From Channallabes apus (taxonomy: Eukaryota > Chordata > Actinopteri > Siluriformes > Clariidae), in assembly GCA_030522415.1 (NCBI GenBank), contig CM060121.1, forward strand, positions 21,870,642 to 21,934,641: DNA of 64,000 nucleotides. Direction: 5' to 3'. Below, piece after piece: positions 38,628 through 48,147 of the stretch. The number at the start of each line of letters is the position of its first letter. The first letter of the stretch is position 1. The notes beneath the pieces are model-generated. The model was not told the origin of the DNA. It was given only the letters and a program-made list of their open reading frames with translations, and ran no database searches. The position numbers and the translations under genes were made by a program.

Positions 38628-38629
<2 letters not shown>

Positions 38630-38639
38630 ACTCTAATTT

Positions 38640-39030
38640 ACTACAGAGCAAAGAGTGCACAAAATTTAAATCTTAACTGAGTACCAAATACACATCTACT
38701 TTGGAAAACATACTTTTAAAAAACAAATCTACTTTCTAGAAGAATTTAGGTCAGAATGTAAGTTTACAGTTCATCATTCTTGCCAAAGCTTATAAAAGCC
38801 TCCTCAAAACCCTGTTTGATTGCTGCAGAAAGTTATGTGCATTTGATTTTGCTCTACAGTTCAAAAATTTTTTCCCTCTCTTGTAATTAAAAAAAATATT
38901 TTTTTGTGTACAAACATGATAAAAATCACATGATCGTATCAGGTCTCAGTATTAAGCAAATAAAACCTCAGACCAACAACATATAACTTTTAACTTCACC
39001 ATGCCATTATTTACCTAACAAAAATGAAGG
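38640..39030. other. Unassigned AT-rich DNA
   Basis: Nothing recognisable. Confidence 0.4.
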
Positions 39031-39035
39031 CAAAA

Positions 39036-39680
39036 AAAAAAACAAGTGGGCAATACAACAAACCCCTTACTGCTTCAACAGGATTTAAGAGTACAAGTTG
39101 CAGCCAGGTGCTGCTAATCATTAGCCCAGGATTAATTGATCATCAGCAGGTGTGCAGACCTCTATAAAAGCAGACGTTTTGGCAGTTTGCTGGTCTGGAG
39201 CATTCAGGTGTGTGTTAATGCAATGCCCAGCGAGAAAGACACAAGCAATGGTCCCAGAGAAGCAATTGTTGCCGCACATCAATCTGAAAAGGGATATAAA
39301 ACCATGATCTGAAGCAGCAACTCTATATCAGAATGGCTGAAAAACAAAAGAATCATAGTTTTGGAATGGCCTAGTAAAATTAGAGGCCTCAACCCAACTG
39401 AAATGCTGTCCTAGGACCTTAAGAGAGCAGTGCATAAGCGAAAGCCGTCAAGCGAAAAAGGTCAATGAACCTTTGTTTTGTTGTAAAGAAGAATGAACCA
39501 TGATGTGGCTGACTTCCCACAGGAAGTTATTGCTGCTAAAGGTGGATAGCTGCACGCTATTGACTCTGACACCTTCTACTATAAGATGATTTTTAAAAAA
39601 TTTATGTTTAACACAAAAAAAAAGGTTTGTGGGGGTTTGAGGGGTACTATGATATGGTGTTATAGGCTTTTGTGTATTAA
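39036..39680 (+). mobile_element. Internally deleted Tc1-like transposon
   Basis: The left half carries the Tc1 5' region and transposase N-terminus: ATG at about 39223, then MPSEKDTSNGPREAIVAAHQ, a helix-turn-helix start. After about 39305 it jumps to the C-terminal region: EWLKNKRIIVLEWPSK, LNPTEML, DLKRAVHKRKP, EVIAAKGG. The central DDE region is missing, as in non-autonomous deletion derivatives. Several stops also break the remaining frame. Confidence 0.75.
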
Positions 39681-40770
39681 TATTTAAGTGTTAATCACTG
39701 AAATTGTTTATTATAATAGTAAAATAGGACTATATGAAAGCAGATAATATTCAGCCAAACACAGTATTGGTGCTGAATAATTTTTTTCTATGTTAAACAT
39801 TCTGTATAATACAGAAAATGTTTGCCAAAGAGGCTAGTTCTGAAGTTTTTGCAACGTGGAAAATTTTAGGTTTCTAACTTAAGCCGTTTTGAAGAGATGT
39901 TTTTATATGTACCCCAAAAAAGGCCATTGTTCAGCATTATACTGTTTTGTTTCAAACAATACTAATTCAAAATGCAAATTATTCAGATTGATACAAAATT
40001 TATGTAAGATTCTTATAAAGCATATGACCTATAAAATTGGTGTTTAAATCGTTTTTGCTAAAAGCTTAAAAAGCAAAAAAAATCTTAATGGTTAGTGTCT
40101 GTAACCATGTCAATTTCATATTGCAATATCTTAACAATTTTGCCTTTTAGAATAATACACTTTTTAGATTTATGTCTAGATAAATAGGCCAAGTTTTATT
40201 TAAATGACAATTAAGATAGGGTGCTTAATTTGGCCAATTGTATAATTTTGAAAGGTAATTACATAAAACAACATTAAAATCATTTAATATACATTCTAAT
40301 AAAAAAGAAAGGAGATTGCTGCTTCCCCAACAAATTTAGAGAATTAAGAATGATTTACAAAAATATCTCTGTAATTTTCTTTTGACAGGATTCACAGACT
40401 ATAATGTCTTGTGTGTATTTTGTAGGGAGTAAAGTAATTTAGTGGTATGCACATTTTTTAAATGTATCTTTGTCTATTTTCCGGTCTCACAAAAGATTTT
40501 TGTCTGTACAGTTCTGTGAGTCCTATGTTTTTTAACACAAATATTTTTAGCTTTATCTATATCTGTTCTGAATCTATACCTATGGTGTTTGTTGAAAAAG
40601 TCAGAAAATGTTGGGACATGGTGGAAAATGTGAATAAAAAAAGAAAAAAGCAAGTTATAAATTTTCCTCAAATTTTATTTCATTGCAGACAGTATGAACC
40701 CAAAATAATAAATGTATTTTTCTGTCAACATCATTTGATTTGTAAATAAATATCCATTCTTGCCATTCAG
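39681..40770. other. Unassigned AT-rich DNA
   Basis: No gene. The last 200 bp (from about 40590, with 'aaaatgttgggacatggtgg') may be part of the DNA transposon listed next, because this word often lies near such inverted repeats in fish. Confidence 0.4.
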
Positions 40771-41073
40771 GCTTGCAACACATTTAAAAAAAAGTTGGGA
40801 TGGGAGCAATTCAGGGGTAGTCTCTGAGAAACGTTTTTTTTTTCATCATTTCGAAAGATTTTTGCCCTTCACTTGGTGGCAAACTGGCGATCCTCTGCCC
40901 ATCTTTGCTCCTAAAGGAGTAGGCCTTTCCTCGATGCTGCTTTTGACCTGAATCATGATTGCAATCACCTGTTAACATCACCAGTCTCAAATGACATCAT
41001 TATTTAGTTATTATACCTCATTACTACCCCTGAATTGCTCCCATCCCAACTTTTTTTGAAATGTGTTGCAAGC
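40771..41073. mobile_element. MITE-like element with 50-bp inverted repeats
   Basis: The left arm 40771-40820 and right arm 41024-41073 are reverse complements over 50 bp with one mismatch. Each includes TTGCAACACATTT and GTTGGGATGGGAGCAATTC. The 203-bp centre has no protein frame. A non-autonomous DNA transposon is likely. No clear target-site duplication is visible, and L2 sequence starts directly at the right edge. Confidence 0.7.
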
Positions 41074-41565
41074 TCCAGGGCCGTATTCTGAATTTCTTAG
41101 TGAATTTGCAGATTTCATCTCAAATCTAGTCGTTTCTGTAGACAAAGCGTTAATTGCCGGAGATTTTAACATTCATTTTGAGAATCCAGAAGACCCTCTG
41201 AGAACAGCATTTATGTCCATACTGGACTCCGTAGGCGTAAATCAGTGTGTAGTAGGACCCACTCATAAAGCAGGTCACACTTTAGATTTAATAATATTCT
41301 TCGGATTAAGTATAAGAAATTTATTTTTGAAATGAGTTTTATCAGTAATCTCCCAGAGTTACCAACTTCGATTAGGTCACCGTCTGACCCCACAGAACTC
41401 GACCAGGCGACTGAATATTTAGAGTCGACATTTCGTTGTACCTTAGATAATGTAGCTCCAGCTCAAAGAAAAATTATTAGAGATAAGAAACTCGCTCCCT
41501 GGTATAACGATCACACGCGCACTTTAAAACAGACCGCTCGGAAATTAGAGCGTAAATGGCGTTAA
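41069..41565 (+). pseudogene. L2 ORF2 fragment: C-terminal endonuclease part
   Basis: The first frame reads APGPYSEFLSEFADF, then GDFNIHF (the GDFN motif of APE-type endonucleases) and GPTHKAGHTLDLI. It breaks at about 41335. A second frame carries PAQRKIIRDKKLAPWYN and RKLERKWR, then a TAA stop at 41563-41565. The usual SDHYP-type endonuclease end seems to be deleted near 41320. This is the upstream exon-like half of the L2 split by the L1. Confidence 0.85.
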
Positions 41566-41578
41566 ACTAAATTGTTAG
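41564..41578. repeat. Left target-site duplication of the L1
   Basis: AAACTAAATTGTTAG here is repeated exactly at 47280-47294. Both copies lie within L2 coding sequence. Confidence 0.93.
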
Positions 41579-41579
41579 G

Positions 41580-41588
41580 ACTTCCGGT
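41580..41588 (-). promoter_or_regulatory. ETS-type motif at the L1 5' end
   Basis: ACTTCCGGT, the reverse complement of ACCGGAAGT, starts at the second base of the element. A site at +2 would suit an internal promoter that is copied with each transposition. Motif is seen, use is inferred. Confidence 0.4.
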
Positions 41589-41738
41589 TAGCAGCCACAT
41601 GGAGTAGGACGTGTTGGTTAGGTGCTCCGACAGTTTCGAATTTCTTCACTCCCTTATTCGTCTCTAAATGTTAAATTAAAATCTTAGTTGACAATAACTT
41701 TATACTCTACCCCACGGTTATATGTTTTTTCATTTGCG

Positions 41739-42536
41739 ATGGCTACCAGGAGTGTTAAAGCCGTGAAAAAGGACGACACTGCGACCCCTCTAACAGTCGA
41801 GGCTATCTCAGCGCTGTTAGAGCAACACCGTGATGCGTTAGCGGCTGAGTTTAAATCCTCGTTTAGTTTACTAGAAACTAAACTGGACCAGATTCAGGCC
41901 CAAGTAGCGGACCATGGACAGCGCTTACCGTCATTAGAACTCGCTACAGACGACCTGAGTCAGCGTGTGACGGAGCTGGAGAACATCTGCTCCGGACTTC
42001 GGGAAAACAACTTAAAGTTAACGTCCAAGGTTGTAGACTTAGAAGGCCGGAGCAGGAGACAAAACCTGCGTGTCCTGGGTCTCCCGGAAGGTACTGAAGG
42101 TGGACTCCCTACCGAGTTCTTCTCCAAGTTTCTGTGCGAGGTGTTTGGGACTGAGACGCTGCCTTCCCCGCCGGAGATTGACCGAGCCCACCGAATACCT
42201 GCATCCAAACCCGCTTCAGGACAGAGACCTCGGCCCGTCATTCTCCGTGTACACCGGTACCAGGTGAAAGACCTTCTGATTCGGGAGGCTCGGCGGAGAG
42301 GGAAGCTGGAATACCGCGGTCAGCAGGTTCGCATAGTGGAAGACTACACTCCCGAAGTTTTAAACCAGCGAGCTGAGTATAGAGGAGTGATGAGCGAGTT
42401 ATACAGCCGTGGTCTCCGGCCTTCTCTGCTGTATCCAGCGCGGCTCCGGATCACTCTGTCTACCGGACAGAAGAAGTGGCTCCGCTCGGTAGAAGAGGCA
42501 CAGAAACACATAGACAGTCTGCCGAAAACTACGTAG
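41739..42536 (+). CDS. L1 ORF1 protein (RNA-binding chaperone)
   Basis: 265 aa. L1 ORF1p coats the element's RNA as a trimer and acts as a nucleic-acid chaperone during target-primed reverse transcription. Visible: a basic N-terminus (MATRSVKAVKKDD), a heptad-rich coiled coil at about residues 25-100 (LLETKLDQIQAQVADHGQ, LSQRVTELENI), then the RRM entry RSRRQNLRVLGLPEG (about 104-118) and the IDRAHRIP signature. The C-terminal domain has RPVILRVHRYQVKD, REARRRGKLEYRGQQ and EDYTPEVLNQR. I chose the ATG at 41739: the frame opens 17 codons earlier, but only with a TTG. Length is usual for the family and there are no breaks. Confidence 0.93.
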   Translation: MATRSVKAVKKDDTATPLTVEAISALLEQHRDALAAEFKSSFSLLETKLDQIQAQVADHGQRLPSLELATDDLSQRVTELENICSGLRENNLKLTSKVVDLEGRSRRQNLRVLGLPEGTEGGLPTEFFSKFLCEVFGTETLPSPPEIDRAHRIPASKPASGQRPRPVILRVHRYQVKDLLIREARRRGKLEYRGQQVRIVEDYTPEVLNQRAEYRGVMSELYSRGLRPSLLYPARLRITLSTGQKKWLRSVEEAQKHIDSLPKTT

Positions 42537-42963
42537 TGCACTATATTATTATTATTATTATTTTAATACGCGATACTACAGTTCTCAGGAAAGTACCATT
42601 TTTAACCTAAAATCTGGCCATGTTTACGTCTTTCCCGGTAAGAGTGTTGTGTTAAACTTGTGAAGGGGTTATTATTATTATTATATTACTATTTTTTCTA
42701 TTTTTAATCACGTGTGATTTACGTTTGTATATTTAGAGTTACAATGTGACGTGGGGGGAGGGGTGGTGGTGGTGTGTTTTTCTCTCATTGAGAGATTTCA
42801 GTATTGGAGTGTTGAAATGTTTTATTTATATATTTAATTATTAGTTTCTGTAAGTTGTGTCGGAGCAGAAGATAGGGTGGTTAGCAGCAGGAGGATTTGT
42901 TGGGTGGAAGATGGAGGAATGGAAGAGCTTGCTGCTGTGTTTGTTAGCAGCTATCTTTGTTTG

Positions 42964-43062
42964 TTGGGGTGTAGTGGGGTGTGTGGGGGAGGGGTGTGTG
43001 GGGCAGGGGTGTGTGGAGCAGGGGTGTGGGGGGCAGGGGTGTGGGGGGCAGGGGTGGGGGAT
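42964..43062 (+). repeat. G-run minisatellite in the L1 inter-ORF spacer
   Basis: About six imperfect 14-17-bp units built on GGGGTGTGTGGGG / GCAGGGGTGTG. It has many runs of four or more G on the plus strand, so it could form G-quadruplexes in the element's RNA. Confidence 0.85.
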
Positions 43063-43193
43063 CTCCAAAGCCAGTATTGTGTTAGTTCTTTGTATACTGT
43101 GTATTTTTAACACGTTGTTCTGTGTTTTACACTTTAAGGCTGACGTTAGGCATCTTATTCATGTTTATCTACCTGCATTTTCTCTCAGGGAGA

Positions 43194-46100
43194 ATGAATA
43201 GTTCTTTAAACTTTGTGAGCTGGAATGTTAAGGGTTTAAACCATCCGGTGAAGAGAAGGAAGGTGCTCTCACACCTTAAACAACTTAACACTGCAATCGC
43301 ATTTTTACAAGAAACTCACATTTGCAGTTCTGATAATTCTTGCCTTATGTCACGTTGGGGTGGGCAGCACTACCACTCAACCTTTCAGGCCAAAGCTAGG
43401 GGTGTCTCGATTCTCATTAACCCAAACATCTCTTTTGAGCATCATAATGTTATTACGGATATACAAGGTCGTTATATCATTGTTTCAGGGAAGTTATTTA
43501 ATACTAATGTAGTGTTGGCTAATTTATATGCCCCTAATTATGACGATGTCTCCTTCTTTGAACATTTTTTCTCTCTTCTACCTGATCTGAGCTCATACTC
43601 TCTCATATTAGGGGGAGACTTTAACTGCTGTTTAGATCCATCACTTGACAGGTCATCTCCCAATCCTATACCTCTGAGTAAATCCGCCACGCTACTTCAG
43701 TCCTATCTCTGCAGCTTTGGTATCTCTGACATATGGCGCTTCCTTAATTCAAAAAAGAGAGAATACTCCTTTTTCTCACATGTTCATCATACTTTCTCCA
43801 GAATTGATTATTTCTTTATAGATAATCAACTGATCCCAATGGTTACTTCTTGTGCTTATCAGAGCATTGTGATATCAGATCATGCTCCAGTTGTTATGTC
43901 TATAAAACTCCCCGATCTCCCTCAAGTTACTAAACATTGGCGCTTTAATTCATCGTTGCTGATGGAGGACGATTTTGTAAAATTTATGGAAGACCAGATC
44001 GTTTTTTTCTTCACCACAAATGAAACACCTGAAGTGTCACGTTTGGTTGTTTGGGATGCTCTGAAAGCCTACCTCAGGGGACAGATAATTTCATACACTG
44101 CAAATATGAAAAGGAAGGCATATAAAGAACGAAAAGATTTGACCAACCAAATTAAAGAAATTGATCAGCAGTATGCTCTATTTAAAAACCCCGATCTCTA
44201 TAAAAAACGCGTAGAAGTGCAAACTAAGTTTGAACTTATTTCAACGCATGTAATTGAACGGCAATTATTAAAGAGTAGGAGCCAATTTTACATTCATGGT
44301 GACAAATCTGGGAAACTTTTAGCTAATCAGTTAAAAGGATTTAGAGCACAGCAACAAATTACGAAAATTCGGATGGAGGATGGTACCATCACTACGGACC
44401 ATTCTAAAATTAATGATGCATTCAGGAATTTTTATTCTCGATTATATACTTCTGAGTTCCCAAGGGACCATAGTGCAGTTGAGAATTTCTTGACTCAACT
44501 AAATATCCCAACACTGTCCCCTGATTCTAGATTAAGATTAGAAGAGCCCATATCACAAGAGGAAATCAGTTCAACTATCTCCTCATTGCAATCTGGTAAG
44601 TCCCCGGGTCCTGACGGGTTCCCTGCAGAGTTTTTTAAATCATTCTCCTCATACCTTGCACCACAACTAGCTTTGGTTCTATCTGAATCTTTCAAGCAAG
44701 GTAAGATGCCTGCGTCATTTAATGAGGCTCGCATCACACTCATAGCAAAGAAGGATAAGGACCCAACAGAGTGCTCCTCATATAGACCAATCTCTCTTCT
44801 TAATGTGGATGTTAAAATCCTTGCTAAAGTCTTGGCTCGTAGATTAGAGAATGTTCTACCCTCAATTATATCTGAGGACCAGACCGGTTTTGTTAAAAAT
44901 CGTTATTCTTACTTTAACATTCGACGCCTTATGGATATCTTGTACACACCATCAGAGGAGACCCCTGAGTGTGTCCTTTCTTTGGATGCTGAAAAGGCTT
45001 TTGATCGTGTGGAATGGGAGTATTTATTCAGGGCTTTAGAAAAATTCAATTTTGGTCCAAGTTTTATCACTTGGGTTAAATTATTATATTCAAGCCCTAC
45101 TGCCTCAGTTCTGACAAATGCTCAACAGTCTCAACCATTCAGTCTTCAGCGGGGAACTCGTCAGGGATGTCCCCTTAGCCCATTGCTCTTTAACCTCGCC
45201 ATTGAGCCACTAGCAATTGCATTCCGAAGCTGTAGAGATATATCTGGGATTTGGAGGCAGGGAGAAGAACATAAAGTTTCCCTTTATGCAGATGATCTTC
45301 TACTTTTTTTATCGAATCCAGTCTCCTCTCTGCCACCTGTGCTGTCATTGCTCAGGGAATTTAGCTATTTTTCAGGATATAAATTAAATTTGCACAAAAG
45401 TGAACTTTTTCTGCTAGATAATACAGCAGTAACAACTGGTATGCACAATTTTCCATTCAACATAGTGAAAAATCAGTTTACCTATCTTGGTATTACAATC
45501 ACAAGGAAACATAAACACCTCTTTAAAGAAAATTTTATTAGGTTGTTGAACCAAACAAGAAAGGACTTGGGACGATGGTCACCACTGTCCATGTCCCTGG
45601 TGGGCCGCATTAATGCAATTAAAATGAGTATTCTCCCTAAATTTTTATATCTCTTTCAGTCTGTACCTGTTTTTATTCCCAAATCTTACTTTGGCGCGTT
45701 AGACTCAATTATATCTTCTTACCTTTGGAAAGGTAAACATCCACGATTGAATAAGTCCCTACTTCAAAGATCTAAAAGAGACGGTGGCATGGCTCTACCT
45801 AATTTTCGTTTCTACTACTGGGCAGCAAACATTCGATCTGTCATCTTTTGGTCATATTTTCATAACCAACCTAATCGGCCTGCCTGGGTGGAAATGGAGA
45901 TAAAGTCTGTCAAAAATCTCTCTGTCTCTGCACTCCTTGGATCTGCTCTCCCCATCCCCTCAATTAAATTAATCAATAACTCAGTAGTGGTGCATACCTT
46001 GAGAGTATGGGCTCAGTTCAGAAAGCACAGCGGCCTTCTGGGCTTTTCTCTGTCCAGTCCTATCGTCTCTAACCATCTCTTCCAACCTTCTTTACATGAC

Positions 46101-46976
46101 TCAGTGTTTCAGGAATGGTACAATAAGGGCATCAAGCTTTGCAAAAACCTGTTCGTTGACCATAAGTTTGCATCATTTGAACAGCTTTCGGAAAGGTTTA
46201 ACTTACCCAATTCTCATTTTTTCAGATATCTGCAAGTAAGACACTTCATTCGCTCTTTAATACCAAATTTCCCTGAGGCTCCTGCTGCAAACATTCTAGA
46301 TAATCTCCTCTGTTTGTCTCCGCTGCGTAAAGGCCTAATATCCACTATTTATGGTGGATTGATGGCTTCGAGTCACACCCCTCTGTGTAAAATTAAAACT
46401 GCTTGGGAGAACGATTTAAATCTGTCACTATCAGATGATACTTGGAATTCAATTCTTAAACTTATCAACTCAACCTCCTTATGTGCCCGCCACTCTTTAT
46501 TACAGTTTAAGGTTGTACACAGGGCTCATTTCTCCAAACTTAAACTCTCCCGTTTCTACCCAGACATTGATCCTTGCTGTAATAAATGTAAAAGCGGAGA
46601 GGCGTCTCTTATTCATATGTACTGGACATGCCCGAATTTGGAAAAATTCTGGAGGGATGTTTTTAAGACCCTGTCCTTCATATTGAATTGCAATCTTGAA
46701 CCAGACCCTCTGATTGCTCTTTTTGGTGTCACTGGAGAAGGGGGTAAGAGTCTAAGTCCAGCCAAAAAGAGATTGTTATCTTTTGCGACACTCCTGGCCA
46801 GGCGTTCTCTTTTATTCAAGTGGAAGGATGCCACGTCACCCACTCACGCCCAGTGGCTCAGAGATATCATGTCCTGTCTGTCCCTGGAGAAGATTCACTA
46901 CTCAATTCGTTACTCAGACTTTAAATTTCAACAGGTGTGGGGGCCCTTCCTTCACTTTTTTCATATACATTTATAG
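43194..46976 (+). CDS. L1 ORF2 protein: endonuclease-reverse transcriptase
   Basis: 1260 aa. The protein nicks chromosomal DNA and reverse-transcribes its own RNA there. Domain order: APE endonuclease at about 1-240 (SWNVKGLNH, FLQETHI, LYAPNYDD, LGGDFNC, SRIDYFF, SDHAPVV), linker, and reverse transcriptase at about 470-770 (SGKSPGPDGFPAEFFK, YRPISLLNVDVKILAKVLA, LSLDAEKAFDRVEW, RGTRQGCPLSPLLFNLAIEP, YADD at 698-701, FTYLGITI). A C-terminal Cys-His knuckle is seen at about 1128-1148 (CCNKCKSGEASLIHMYWTC). All catalytic residues I can check are present. The ATG at 43194 puts the endonuclease at the N-terminus as usual; the frame is open 24 codons further up, but that stretch has no conserved motif. 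It follows ORF1 after 657 bp. No stop or frameshift. Confidence 0.95.
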   Translation: MNSSLNFVSWNVKGLNHPVKRRKVLSHLKQLNTAIAFLQETHICSSDNSCLMSRWGGQHYHSTFQAKARGVSILINPNISFEHHNVITDIQGRYIIVSGKLFNTNVVLANLYAPNYDDVSFFEHFFSLLPDLSSYSLILGGDFNCCLDPSLDRSSPNPIPLSKSATLLQSYLCSFGISDIWRFLNSKKREYSFFSHVHHTFSRIDYFFIDNQLIPMVTSCAYQSIVISDHAPVVMSIKLPDLPQVTKHWRFNSSLLMEDDFVKFMEDQIVFFFTTNETPEVSRLVVWDALKAYLRGQIISYTANMKRKAYKERKDLTNQIKEIDQQYALFKNPDLYKKRVEVQTKFELISTHVIERQLLKSRSQFYIHGDKSGKLLANQLKGFRAQQQITKIRMEDGTITTDHSKINDAFRNFYSRLYTSEFPRDHSAVENFLTQLNIPTLSPDSRLRLEEPISQEEISSTISSLQSGKSPGPDGFPAEFFKSFSSYLAPQLALVLSESFKQGKMPASFNEARITLIAKKDKDPTECSSYRPISLLNVDVKILAKVLARRLENVLPSIISEDQTGFVKNRYSYFNIRRLMDILYTPSEETPECVLSLDAEKAFDRVEWEYLFRALEKFNFGPSFITWVKLLYSSPTASVLTNAQQSQPFSLQRGTRQGCPLSPLLFNLAIEPLAIAFRSCRDISGIWRQGEEHKVSLYADDLLLFLSNPVSSLPPVLSLLREFSYFSGYKLNLHKSELFLLDNTAVTTGMHNFPFNIVKNQFTYLGITITRKHKHLFKENFIRLLNQTRKDLGRWSPLSMSLVGRINAIKMSILPKFLYLFQSVPVFIPKSYFGALDSIISSYLWKGKHPRLNKSLLQRSKRDGGMALPNFRFYYWAANIRSVIFWSYFHNQPNRPAWVEMEIKSVKNLSVSALLGSALPIPSIKLINNSVVVHTLRVWAQFRKHSGLLGFSLSSPIVSNHLFQPSLHDSVFQEWYNKGIKLCKNLFVDHKFASFEQLSERFNLPNSHFFRYLQVRHFIRSLIPNFPEAPAANILDNLLCLSPLRKGLISTIYGGLMASSHTPLCKIKTAWENDLNLSLSDDTWNSILKLINSTSLCARHSLLQFKVVHRAHFSKLKLSRFYPDIDPCCNKCKSGEASLIHMYWTCPNLEKFWRDVFKTLSFILNCNLEPDPLIALFGVTGEGGKSLSPAKKRLLSFATLLARRSLLFKWKDATSPTHAQWLRDIMSCLSLEKIHYSIRYSDFKFQQVWGPFLHFFHIHL

Positions 46977-47279
46977 TTTGATTCCTGTCTTATTTAATTA
47001 CTTGTTTGTTTGCTTTCTTTCCCCTTTTTATTCCTCTTTATTTATTTTTTTTTGCACGTAGAACCAAAAAACTTCCAGCTCCATATTCTTTTTTCTTTTT
47101 TGGTTTCTCTCAATGCCTGGCGTTTAGCCTTTCTTATGCTTGTAAAACTGGCTTGGAGTCGGGGAGGGACGGGGTGGGTGCTATAGGGTTTATAAGGGGA
47201 TTATAAAACCTGCATTAAAATATTACATGTTTACCCTGTTTTATCCCTGTTAAAATCAATAAAAATATTGTTGAAATAA

Positions 47280-47294
47280 AAACTAAATTGTTAG
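47280..47294. repeat. Right target-site duplication of the L1
   Basis: Exact repeat of 41564-41578. The first A's cannot be separated from the A-rich tail. Confidence 0.93.
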
Positions 47295-48101
47295 TATTTC
47301 AAATAGCATGGAAAGAGAGCATCCTGAACTATAGGAAAGGTCTTAGTGTAGCTAGATCAACGTATCTCTCCACTCTTATAGAAGAAAATAAAAATAATCC
47401 TAGATTTTTATTTAATACCGTAGCCAAATTAACCAGAAATAAGACCGCTACAGAAATCTCCACAACAACATCATGCAAAAGTGAGGACTTCATGAACTTT
47501 TTTAATAATAAAATTGTAAATATCAGGCATAAAATTGAGGCTTTGAAACCGAACAATGTAATTGATACAGATGGTAACCTAGCCATGTCAGATTCGAACC
47601 TAGAATACTTTACTCCCCTTGAAAAGAATGAACTAATTTCACTCATCTCTTCTGCAAATTCATCAACCTGTATATTAGATCCTATTCCGACACATTTTCT
47701 TAAACAGATAGTACCAGCAATAACAGAACCACTGTTGAGAATAATTAATTCCTCACTCAGCATTGGTTATGTTCTAAAATCTTTTAAATTAGCAATTATC
47801 AAACCAATAATTAAGAAACCTGACCTCGACCCTGTCAGCTGTCCAATTACAGGCCAATATCAAACCTCCCCTTTATCTCTAAGATTCTGGAAAAGATAGT
47901 ACCGGAGCAGCTATGCTCATATCTACAGTACATAGAAATGGCATACATGAACTGTATCAGTCAGGATTTAGGCCTCATCACAGCACAGAAACAGCACTCG
48001 TTAAAGTAGTAAATGACCTCCTATTGGCCTCTGATCAGGGTTGTAACTATGCTTGTATTACTCGACCTCAGTACAGCTTTTGACACCATTGATGTGTAAC
48101 T
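47295..48101 (+). pseudogene. L2 ORF2 fragment: linker and first reverse-transcriptase part
   Basis: The frame resumes VFQIAWKESILNYRKGL, directly continuing the RKWR end at 41562. It runs to LDPIPTHFLKQIVPAI and FKLAIIKPIIKKPDLDP. Near 47845 a frameshift moves the expected [17 protein letters not shown] to another frame, and further shifts follow near 47935 and 48040. It is broken. Confidence 0.85.
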
Positions 48102-48147
48102 ATGCTTGTATTACTCGACCTCAGTGCAGCTTTTGACACCATTGATC
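48042..48147 (+). repeat. 53-bp tandem duplication inside the L2 ORF
   Basis: Two copies at period 53 (48042-48094 and 48095-48147) begin TGTAACTATGCTTGTATTAC and end CACCATTGAT. They differ by one substitution (GTACAGC against GTGCAGC) near the middle. A 53-bp step is not a multiple of three, so it shifts the frame in the catalytic motif A region. Confidence 0.93.

Larger units (their letters stand above)
41579..47279 (+). mobile_element. Full-length, ORF-intact L1/Tx1-type LINE
   Basis: A 5.7-kb element: a 160-bp 5' leader starting GACTTCCGGTTAGCAG, ORF1 (41739-42536), a 657-bp spacer with a G-rich minisatellite, ORF2 (43194-46976), and a 3' UTR ending ATCAATAAAAATATTG plus a short A-rich tail with no long poly(A). 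A perfect 15-bp duplication flanks it. Both ORFs are unbroken and in the canonical order, so the copy is young. I place it in the L1/Tx1 group from the two-ORF plan, the ORF1p domains and the ORF2p motifs; the family name is unknown to me. Confidence 0.95.

Noticed and set aside
41688..41738. 17-codon extension of L1 ORF1
   Set aside because: It begins with TTG; the ATG at 41739 fits the family and has no in-frame ATG before it.
43122..43193. 24-codon N-terminal extension of L1 ORF2
   Set aside because: Hydrophobic stretch with no conserved motif; the endonuclease begins directly after the ATG at 43194.
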